A stretch of 64,000 nucleotides of DNA from G963665925 sp050596425 (GTDB lineage Bacteria > Bacillota > Clostridia > Peptostreptococcales > Acidaminobacteraceae), in the NCBI RefSeq assembly GCF_050596425.1, contig NZ_CP192292.1:4340001-4404000 (forward strand), read 5' to 3'. Positions within the stretch are counted from its first letter, which is position 1; each line of letters opens with the position of its first letter. This document shows positions 1 to 6,445 of the stretch, one piece after another. The translations under genes were made by a program, and so were the position numbers. The notes beneath the pieces were generated by a model, which saw only the letters and a program-made list of their open reading frames with translations, was not told where the DNA came from and searched no databases.

Positions 1-535
1 CCTGCACATTCTCATCAATGGGTGTCAGACCGAATTCAATCACATGCAGACACTTGTCTTCCCTGTCAATCACAAGCAGGTGCTGGGGAAGGATGAGGTG
101 TAAATCGTCTGGGTCATGGCTTGTTTGAACAAGTTGACCCCCTATGTTTTCTATGTGTCGGATGGCATCATACCCTATGTAGCCTGCCAGCCCCCCTTGA
201 GAAAAGGGAAGCTCACAGTCATCTTCTTGAGAGGACTTCCTATTTTTTTGCGCTCCATTCCCGCCAAGAATTTTTTTGATGATCTTAAATGGATCTTCCT
301 CAAAGACCTGAGCCTGGTCTTCATATTCTAGTGTGACCCTTGTCCCGAGAGCCTTAACTTCTAGAACTGGATTGACTCCAATTAGGGAGTACCGTCCCAC
401 AACACCACATCGGTCTGCGCTTTCAAAAAGAAAGCCCTTTCCCATATTTTTTAAGCGTTTATAGATTTTCAGTGGGTCAGGTTCTACACTGTAAGCCACT
501 CGACTGGTTCTTTTCTTTATGATTTTCATGTCCAT
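1..535 (-). CDS. trpE: Anthranilate synthase component I, N-terminal part (3' end outside window)
   Basis: Anthranilate synthase component I makes anthranilate from chorismate with ammonia supplied by TrpG, the first step of tryptophan synthesis. Reading leftward, the protein carries the typical N-terminal features of TrpE: FLFESAD followed by GRYSLIGVNP (the feedback-inhibitor region) and later GGLAGYIGYDAIR. Only about 178 residues lie in the window, so the catalytic chorismate-binding domain is outside it. Three ATGs are possible, at 544, 535 and 529. The GGAGG at 545-549 touches the first and sits 9 bases from the second, so 535 is preferred. The tandem tRNA-Trp T-box directly upstream supports the identity and shows that the gene, and probably a trp operon to the left, answers to uncharged tRNA-Trp. 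Confidence 0.9.
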   Translation of the reverse strand, partial: MDMKIIKKRTSRVAYSVEPDPLKIYKRLKNMGKGFLFESADRCGVVGRYSLIGVNPVLEVKALGTRVTLEYEDQAQVFEEDPFKIIKKILGGNGAQKNRKSSQEDDCELPFSQGGLAGYIGYDAIRHIENIGGQLVQTSHDPDDLHLILPQHLLVIDREDKCLHVIEFGLTPIDENVQ

Positions 536-574
536 AGGGTTCATCCTCCACTTCTATTCACGTGCGACCTGCAC

Positions 575-614
575 AAAAAAAGACACTTCATCCCTATTAC
601 TGGGACGAAGTGTC
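575..614 (-). terminator. T-box terminator 2
   Basis: GACACTTCGTCCC and its reverse complement form a strong stem (582-614), followed by seven T (575-581) on the minus strand. The stem resembles terminator 1, as expected of a duplicated module. Confidence 0.85.
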
Positions 615-686
615 TTCGCGTTGCCACCCGGCTTAAATGCCTAGGGTTATATTGGGACTATGCCCCACTGGGTTCCATTCAATTGC
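575..686 (-). promoter_or_regulatory. Second, shortened T-box antiterminator/terminator unit
   Basis: Directly after the first terminator comes a second T-box sequence, GGGTGGCAACGCG (617-629), again with TGGC, followed by a second terminator (575-614). Only about 60 nt separate it from the first terminator, too little for a normal Stem I. That stretch nevertheless contains another GAATGGA (675-680 on the plus strand as ccattc), matching the specifier context. It is either a second decision point fed by the first Stem I or the remnant of a duplicated riboswitch. Confidence 0.75.
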
Positions 687-727
687 AAAAAAATACACAC
701 CTCATCCCCACTGGGACGAAATGTGTT
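687..727 (-). terminator. T-box terminator 1
   Basis: A hairpin whose outer stem is ACACATTTCGTCCC with its partner, followed on the minus strand by seven T (687-693). It competes with the first antiterminator. Confidence 0.8.
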
Positions 728-960
728 TATTTCGCTATGCCACCCAAGTTATATAACTTTTGCATTTCACTCTGTCAATACGGTCTTATCTCAAGACGAT
801 ATTCATGTTTGCTAACGGGGTTTAACCTCCCCGACACATGCTAATCCAAAATGTTTCACATGGCTTCTCATGGACCCATTCCCCAATAGTTTCCGTACCG
901 GCTCCCACCTGCCCCGGCTCGCTGTGACTTTTCCTAATTGAGTACTATTTCCAATCAAAG
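687..960 (-). promoter_or_regulatory. T-box riboswitch, full unit, tRNA-Trp specific
   Basis: The leader RNA has the T-box layout. A Stem I region (about 870-960) carries GAATGG, with the TGG codon at 876-878 in the usual specifier context after GAA. Further along comes the T-box sequence GGGTGGCATAGCG (733-745), followed by an intrinsic terminator (687-727). TGGC in the T-box bulge would pair with the GCCA end of a tRNA whose discriminator base is G, which fits tRNA-Trp. Uncharged tRNA-Trp should stabilise the antiterminator and allow readthrough. The helix limits are estimates. Confidence 0.85.
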
Positions 961-1014
961 AATTTCTTTCGATTTATAATTTTCAAGTTTTTTTAGCTTC
1001 AATTATTGATACTT

Positions 1015-1043
1015 ATTCTAGCCGTGAAAGAATAATCTGTCAA
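1015..1043 (-). promoter_or_regulatory. Sigma-A promoter of the trp leader
   Basis: On the minus strand TTGACA (1038-1043) and TAGAAT (1015-1020) are separated by exactly 17 bases. This is close to the vegetative consensus. Transcription would start near 1007-1008 and give a leader of about 460 nt before trpE. Confidence 0.8.
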
Positions 1044-1105
1044 TGAAAATCTTTGTTTTCTACACAAAATTGGTAGGCTGCTAATTTTCTACTAAACCCT
1101 GGACT

Positions 1106-1666
1106 TTAACAATTAACACAGTTGCGTCCACCCTCCTTGGCCCGGTATAAATTTTCATCCGCTTGGCTGACCAGTTTATGTATATCTTGACCATGGTAAA
1201 TGCTTAAGCCAGCGCTTATAGTCACCCGAATGCCTGATGCAAACACATGCCCTGCAATTCGGTTTCGAATCCGCTCTGCCACTCGGAAGGCCTCTGAAGA
1301 TTCTGTACCGCTTAGAACCACTAAAAACGCCTCGCCCCCATACCGACCCAGACCATCAATCTCCCGAATCTCTTCACCCATGAGCCCAGCCACTTCTATG
1401 AGAACTTGATCTCCAAGAACATGACCATAGTTATCATTCACCTTTTTGAAATGATCAATATCCATCATAATAACACTGAACTTGTGATGGTCACGCAAGG
1501 AACGCTTTATTTCATTTTCCAAGAATTCAAATATGGTCCGGCGGTTCATAATTTGGGTCAAATCATCCATTCTAGCCAAGCGTTCTAGTTCAGCCTCTAA
1601 AGATTTTTGATTTGTAATATCAAAAACAATCCCTGCCAGAAGAAGGGGTTTTCCAGCAATCTTCAT
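1106..1666 (-). CDS. GGDEF-domain protein, apparently 5'-truncated, with altered active-site motif
   Basis: Diguanylate cyclases join two GTP into cyclic di-GMP. Residues 30-186 form a GGDEF domain: MDDLTQIMNRR opens it, DIDHFKKVND supplies metal-binding Asp residues, and RxxD (101-104) is the inhibitory site. The signature motif reads GGEAF (110-114) where GGDEF or GGEEF is normal, so the second acidic residue is lost. Residues 1-25 look like the tail of a PAS domain (GIVFDITNQK). The frame stays open upstream for ten more PAS-like residues, reaching a stop without a start codon or ribosome binding site. It therefore looks like the 3' remnant of a PAS-GGDEF gene, cut just downstream of the hydrogenase operon terminator. 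It may be inactive or a pseudogene. Confidence 0.7.
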   Translation of the reverse strand: MKIAGKPLLLAGIVFDITNQKSLEAELERLARMDDLTQIMNRRTIFEFLENEIKRSLRDHHKFSVIMMDIDHFKKVNDNYGHVLGDQVLIEVAGLMGEEIREIDGLGRYGGEAFLVVLSGTESSEAFRVAERIRNRIAGHVFASGIRVTISAGLSIYHGQDIHKLVSQADENLYRAKEGGRNCVNC

Positions 1667-1710
1667 AACAAACTCAAAGCAGTGCAGCGCTGTTTATTCC
1701 TTGATACACA

Positions 1711-1760
1711 AAGAAAAGGACCCGCCAACCGTTCGGGGGAACAATTTTTAGCGGGTCCTT
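1711..1760 (-). terminator. Terminator of the hydrogenase operon
   Basis: AAGGACCCGC (1716-1725) and GCGGGTCCTT (1751-1760) form a ten-pair stem followed by a T-rich tract on the minus strand, 40 bases after the hndD stop. Confidence 0.85.
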
Positions 1761-1799
1761 AACACTTTTAATTTTTAAAATCTAGATTTAAGTCTAAAT

Positions 1800-3542
1800 T
1801 TAAATCTTATCCTTAGCCACATAATGAGTGTGAAGAAGCTCATGCGCGCGATCCCCATAAGGCTTGCCTAGATACTCTTCATAGATCTTCTTGATCATAG
1901 GATTTTCATGAGACTTACGCCGAGTCTTCATGGCATCTTCCTTATAAATGGCTTCGGCACGTTTACGGATAATTTCCATATCACCGTGGTGGTATGGCTG
2001 TCCGCCACCGCCTATACAGCCACCTGGGCAGGCCATAATTTCAATGGCATGGTACTTGGACTTGCCTGATTTTATGTCTTCAAGCATTCTTCTTGCATTG
2101 CCAAGCCCGTGGGCAATACCGATGTTTATATCCATATCCCCAATTTTAACTGTGGCTTCACGAATACCATCAAGACCACGAAGGGCATGGTAGTCCACTT
2201 CATTGATTTCTTCACCAGTGATCCATTCTGCCGCTGTACGAACAGCCGCTTCAATAACACCACCTGTTGCACCGAAGATGACACCAGCGCCTGTTGATTC
2301 ACCCAGTAGGGAATCAAAATCACTCTCTGGAAGTGATGCAAAGTCAATACCAGCTTCCTTGAGCATAGCGCCAAACTCCCTTGTGGTGACAACGACATCA
2401 ACGTTTTGGTTCTCGTCTTTTGTTAGTTCAGAACGTGCCGCCTCTGCTTTTTTAGCAAGGCAAGGCATGATCGAAACCACAGTGATGTCTTCTGGCTTTA
2501 TGCCAACTTTATCAGCGTAGTAAGACTTAGCCATAGCTCCAAGCATGATTTGAGGAGACTTACAAGACGATGGTATATCAAGTAGATCAGGGAATTGATG
2601 TTCAAAGAACTTGACCCAGGCCGGACAGCAGGATGTCAGGATTGGGAGGGTTCCCTTGTTTTCAATTCTATGAACCAGTTCAGACGCCTCTTCCATAATG
2701 GTTAAGTCTGCTGCCCAGTCCGTATCAAAGACAGCGTCAAATCCCATTCTTCTTAGGGACGCCGCCAATTGACCTGTTGTAATAGCCCCTGGTTCCATAC
2801 CAAACATTTCCCCTATGGCCACACGGATGGCCGGTGCCACCTGAACAACCACATGCTTATTTGGATTTGTAATCGCTGACCAGACCTTCTTGGTGTTGTT
2901 AACTTCTGTCAGAGCCGCCGTTGGACACACTGCAACACACTGGCCACAGTAAGTACATGACGTTTCAGACATAGGTAGGTTAAAGGCTGGTCCGACAAAG
3001 GCATCAAAGCCTCTATTAAGGCCTGACAGGATACCACATGTTTGAACATCATTACACATGGTTTCACACCGACGGCACATAACACATTTATTCGGGTCTT
3101 TTACAAGAGAAAGTGAGGATGCATCCAGAGGATAATTCATCATGTCACCTTCCCAGTGAATTTCTCGTACACCTAGTTCTTGTGCCAATGACTGAAGTTC
3201 ACACTCAAGATTCTTAGCACATGTCAGACAATCTTTCGGATGATTTGACAGTAAAAGTTCCACAGAAATACGTCTTGCCGATATGGCTCGAGGGGAATCT
3301 GTTCGAACCACCATGCCCTCTGTTACCATTTCAGAACATGATGGAACCAGAGCTGGTCTGCCTTCGACTTCAACCATACAGACACGGCACGATGCCACTT
3401 GATTAACAATTCCAAAACCTTCAAGGTTCATATGGCAAAGTGTCGGAATGTGCGCATTGACTTTCTTAGCTGCATCCAGCACAGTTGTTCCCTTTGGAAC
3501 TTCAACTTCAATGTCGTTGATTGTGAGTTTGATCATATCCAT
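1800..3542 (-). CDS. hndD: [FeFe] hydrogenase catalytic subunit HndD
   Basis: The catalytic subunit of a soluble multimeric hydrogenase, exchanging electrons between H2/H+ and the NAD(P)- and ferredoxin-linked subunits. Positions counted from the codon at 3551: a [2Fe-2S] domain (C39, C55, C58, C72), a His/Cys [4Fe-4S] site (H104, C108, C111, C117) and two ferredoxin-type clusters (C156-C166 and C199-C209). The H-cluster motifs follow: TSCCPAW at 306-312, MPCLAKK around 362-368 and ACPGGCIGGGG around 507-517. All cluster ligands are present, so it should be active. GGGAGG lies 8 bases before the ATG at 3542, which favours that start over the GTG at 3551. It is the last gene of hndABCD. Subunits of this make-up are known as electron-bifurcating, which is inferred here, not shown. 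Confidence 0.93.
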   Translation of the reverse strand: MDMIKLTINDIEVEVPKGTTVLDAAKKVNAHIPTLCHMNLEGFGIVNQVASCRVCMVEVEGRPALVPSCSEMVTEGMVVRTDSPRAISARRISVELLLSNHPKDCLTCAKNLECELQSLAQELGVREIHWEGDMMNYPLDASSLSLVKDPNKCVMCRRCETMCNDVQTCGILSGLNRGFDAFVGPAFNLPMSETSCTYCGQCVAVCPTAALTEVNNTKKVWSAITNPNKHVVVQVAPAIRVAIGEMFGMEPGAITTGQLAASLRRMGFDAVFDTDWAADLTIMEEASELVHRIENKGTLPILTSCCPAWVKFFEHQFPDLLDIPSSCKSPQIMLGAMAKSYYADKVGIKPEDITVVSIMPCLAKKAEAARSELTKDENQNVDVVVTTREFGAMLKEAGIDFASLPESDFDSLLGESTGAGVIFGATGGVIEAAVRTAAEWITGEEINEVDYHALRGLDGIREATVKIGDMDINIGIAHGLGNARRMLEDIKSGKSKYHAIEIMACPGGCIGGGGQPYHHGDMEIIRKRAEAIYKEDAMKTRRKSHENPMIKKIYEEYLGKPYGDRAHELLHTHYVAKDKI

Positions 3543-3556
3543 ATCTGCCACCTCCC

Positions 3557-5326
3557 TTAAGGTTTAAGTACCGCATCAAATTTACAAGCGTCATAACAAG
3601 CACCGCAAGCAATACAAGCCTCTTCATCAATAACATGCGGCTTTTTCACTTCACCCGCAATACAATCAACTGGACACTTTCTTGCACACGCCGTACAACC
3701 GATACATTTATCTTCAACGATTGAATACTTGGTTTTCTTTTGACCTGTCACATAATCCACATATTCCTGATGGAAATAGTTCATAGTGGACAGGATTGGA
3801 TTTGGAGCTGTTTGTCCAAGACCGCAAAGAGCGGAGTCTTTAATCATGTAACAGAGTTGTTCCATATTATCAAGATCATCCATGGTGCCTTCCCCAGCGG
3901 TTATTTTTTCTAGGGTTTCAAACAAACGTCTTGTTCCAACTCGACATGGTGTACATTTGCCACAAGATTCTTCCTGTGTAAACTCAAGATAGAACTTGGA
4001 GATTTTAACCATGTCATCATCTTCATCCATAACGATCATTCCGCCTGATCCCATCATGGAGCCAATAGCCTTTAGGCTTTCATAATCTATAGGTGTATCA
4101 AGATCTGCTGAGGTGATAACGCCGCCCGATGGCCCACCTGTCTGCACAGCCTTGAATTCCTTGTCCTGATAAATGCCGCCGCCTATATCGTAGATGATTT
4201 CTCTTAAAGTCGTACCCATTGGCACTTCCACAAGACCAACATTATTAACCTTACCTGCAAGGGCGAAAACTTTGGTACCCTTTGATTTTTCTGTGCCAAT
4301 GGAACTGAACCATTCTGGTCCATTCAGAATAATTGGACAGACATTGGCATAGGTCTCTACGTTACATACACACGTTGGTTTTTCCTTATATCCTGAAACA
4401 GATGGATAAGGTGGTTTCTTTGTTGGCTCACCACGGCTGCCCTCCACAGAATGAATGAGTGCCGTTTCTTCACCACAGACAAAGGCCCCGGCGCCCAAGC
4501 GGATTTCAAGATCAAAATCAAAGCCTGTGCCAAATATATCCTTACCCAGTAGGCCTGATTCTTTGGCCTGGTTCATTGCAATTTTAAGTCTATTGATTGC
4601 CAGTGGATACTCAGCACGAATGTAAACAATACCCTTGTTGGCACCAATGGCATAACCACCAATAGCCATGGCTTCAATAACACTGTGTGGATCACCCTCA
4701 AGGATGGAACGGTCCATAAACGCCCCTGGATCGCCCTCATCGGCGTTGCAAATGATGTATTTCTCATCATTTTTTTCTTTATATGTAAGCTCCCATTTGA
4801 GCCCCGTTGGGAAGCCACCGCCTCCACGGCCTCTTAGGCCAGCTTGCTTAATTGTTTGAATAACATCTTCTGGAGACATTTCCGTTAAGACCTTACCCAG
4901 GGCTTCATAGCCTCTGAAGGCAATGTATTCATTAATGTCTTCAGGATTGATCGTTCCGCAGTTACGCAGAGCAATCCTGTACTGCTTTTTATAGAAATTC
5001 ATCTGTGAATGTTTGTCCTGTTTTACTTTGGCTTCAGGGTCTTCAAACAGTAGTCTTTCCACAGTACGACCTTTAACGATGTGTTCTGCGACAATTTCCC
5101 CCGCATCTTCTGGCATAACTTTTACATAAAATACGTTATCCGGATGGATTTTTACGATGGGTCCCTGACCGCAAAAACCAAAACAGCCCGTCTTTACGAC
5201 TTTTATTTCCTGATCATAGCCGACCGTCTTCAGTTCTGACTTTAAAGTGTCGATGAGCTCTTCACTCCGGGACGCGACACAGCCAGTACCGCCACAGACC
5301 ATGATATGGCTTCTAATCTTTGCCAA
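3557..5326 (-). CDS. hndC: Hydrogenase NAD(P)/FMN-binding subunit HndC (NuoF-like)
   Basis: The flavin subunit that passes electrons between the hydrogenase and NAD(P). The N-terminal 100 residues are a thioredoxin-like [2Fe-2S] domain (CGGTGC, then GCFGFCGQGP). The central NuoF domain has the FMN/NADH motifs GLRGRGGGGFPTG, NADEGDPGAF and GAGAFVCGEETAL, followed by the [4Fe-4S] motif ESCGKCTPCRVG. The C-terminus adds two ferredoxin [4Fe-4S] sites (CIGCTACARKCP and CIACGACYDAC). This fusion layout is that of HndC/HydB. The ATG at 5332 touches its Shine-Dalgarno sequence. The TTG at 5326 is 7 bases from GGAGG and is preferred. The gene lies 7 bases downstream of hndB and 14 upstream of hndD. 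Confidence 0.93.
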   Translation of the reverse strand: MAKIRSHIMVCGGTGCVASRSEELIDTLKSELKTVGYDQEIKVVKTGCFGFCGQGPIVKIHPDNVFYVKVMPEDAGEIVAEHIVKGRTVERLLFEDPEAKVKQDKHSQMNFYKKQYRIALRNCGTINPEDINEYIAFRGYEALGKVLTEMSPEDVIQTIKQAGLRGRGGGGFPTGLKWELTYKEKNDEKYIICNADEGDPGAFMDRSILEGDPHSVIEAMAIGGYAIGANKGIVYIRAEYPLAINRLKIAMNQAKESGLLGKDIFGTGFDFDLEIRLGAGAFVCGEETALIHSVEGSRGEPTKKPPYPSVSGYKEKPTCVCNVETYANVCPIILNGPEWFSSIGTEKSKGTKVFALAGKVNNVGLVEVPMGTTLREIIYDIGGGIYQDKEFKAVQTGGPSGGVITSADLDTPIDYESLKAIGSMMGSGGMIVMDEDDDMVKISKFYLEFTQEESCGKCTPCRVGTRRLFETLEKITAGEGTMDDLDNMEQLCYMIKDSALCGLGQTAPNPILSTMNYFHQEYVDYVTGQKKTKYSIVEDKCIGCTACARKCPVDCIAGEVKKPHVIDEEACIACGACYDACKFDAVLKP

Positions 5327-5338
5327 TTTCATCCCTCC

Positions 5339-5731
5339 CTACGCTTTATCGAATGTTTTAATCAGAATGTGATCATCAAGAAGCTCATCGCCCTCAATAT
5401 GTTTATCGAACATGTCCTTAACGGCCTCAGGGTCAATTTTTCCATAAAGCACAGGTTCTTGACCCGGCTTATTCACCTGAACCGTTGGCTCTGAATGACA
5501 GTAGCCCATACAGCCCACCTGAACCACACGAACATTTTTTAGACCTTTTTTCTCGATCTCATCCAAAATAGCAGAAAGGGTTTCTCGGGCACCTGCAGCT
5601 ATGCCGCATGTTGCCATACCAACTAAAATTTCAGTTGTATCGCCTTCAACTTGGCCGGTCTCACGAAGTTCTACTTTTTTCATATGCTCTTCGCGAATTT
5701 TTTTAAGTTCATCAAGTGACTTAATTGGCAT
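5339..5731 (-). CDS. hndB: Hydrogenase [2Fe-2S] subunit HndB
   Basis: A small thioredoxin-fold [2Fe-2S] protein of 130 residues, the accessory electron carrier of Hnd-type hydrogenases. Cluster cysteines appear in GMATCGIAAGA and VGCMGYCHSEP. It shares its fold with the N-terminus of HndC. An upstream ATG at 5755 lies inside hndA. The ATG at 5731 has AAGGAG 7 bases upstream and yields the usual family N-terminus (MPIKSLDEL), so 5731 is chosen. It overlaps the end of hndA by 11 bases, which suggests translational coupling. Confidence 0.9.
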   Translation of the reverse strand: MPIKSLDELKKIREEHMKKVELRETGQVEGDTTEILVGMATCGIAAGARETLSAILDEIEKKGLKNVRVVQVGCMGYCHSEPTVQVNKPGQEPVLYGKIDPEAVKDMFDKHIEGDELLDDHILIKTFDKA

Positions 5732-6254
5732 CGTCAGACTCCTTTCTGTATTCATCGATTATAGTTTTGACATCATCCTTCTTAACATGACCATAAACCT
5801 TCTCGCCCACCATAACCACTGGAGCGAGACCACATGCTCCGATACAGCGAACATCTCGAACTGTGAACATCTTGTCTTCTGACATGCCACCGTTTTTCTC
5901 AATACCCAGCTCATTCATAAACTTTTTCAGTACGTCCTCGCTGCCTTTTACGAAACAAGCCGTCCCCATACAGACACTGATTGTGTGTTTTCCACGAGGT
6001 TCTGTCGTGAAGTAAGAGTAGAAGCTTACCACACCAAATACCTTCGCCCCTGGTACATCAAGTTTGCGCGCAATATACAGCTGGACCTCCATGGGAAGGT
6101 AACCGAATAGATTCTGTGCTCTATGAAGAACATGAATCAGGGATCCCTTCTTGTCTTCCAAGCTGTCGATATATGCGTCAAGTTCCTGCAGCTTGTCTTG
6201 CGGCAGGTCGTTTAGGTCCAGAGAAATTGTCTTCTCATGAACAGCTCTTGCCAT
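5721..6254 (-). CDS. hndA: Hydrogenase [2Fe-2S] subunit HndA (NuoE-like)
   Basis: A NuoE/24-kDa-like subunit of 177 residues that binds one [2Fe-2S] cluster next to the flavin subunit. Motifs are FGVVSFYSYF, then VCMGTACFVKG, and later CIGACGLAPVV, giving the four expected cysteines. Length and layout match HndA/HydC. GGAAGG precedes the ATG at 6254. It is the first gene of the hnd operon, so the promoter should lie in 6255-6378, where a 30-base inverted repeat sits. Confidence 0.92.
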   Translation of the reverse strand: MARAVHEKTISLDLNDLPQDKLQELDAYIDSLEDKKGSLIHVLHRAQNLFGYLPMEVQLYIARKLDVPGAKVFGVVSFYSYFTTEPRGKHTISVCMGTACFVKGSEDVLKKFMNELGIEKNGGMSEDKMFTVRDVRCIGACGLAPVVMVGEKVYGHVKKDDVKTIIDEYRKESDDAN

Positions 6255-6308
6255 TACGACACCTTCCTTTCAGAACGTTGTGGATCGATACATTACTCCC
6301 GTTGAATC

Positions 6309-6338
6309 GGGTAAAGCATAACAATGTAATCTTTACCC
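6309..6338. promoter_or_regulatory. Inverted repeat upstream of the hnd operon
   Basis: GGGTAAAG and CTTTACCC form perfect 8-base arms around 14 bases, 55-84 bases before hndA. Half of it contains TTGTTA, as in the redox repressor Rex site, but the other half-site is missing, so Rex control cannot be claimed. It could be an operator or a leader hairpin. A second small repeat (CCCG/CGGG) lies just downstream in the leader. Confidence 0.45.
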
Positions 6339-6378
6339 TAATATTTCATTTTAGAAACAGCTTTTATGACATCTTTGT

Positions 6379-6430
6379 AAAAAAAGCTGAATCAAAATGA
6401 CCTTGTTACAATGTCATTCTGACTCAGCTT
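6379..6430 (-). terminator. Terminator of the repeat-protein gene
   Basis: AAGCTGA...TCAGCTT with additional inner pairing (ATGAC/GTCAT) forms a long stem followed by TTTTTT on the minus strand, 16 bases after the stop codon at 6446. Confidence 0.8.
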
Positions 6431-6445
6431 CATCTTGCCTTTTTT

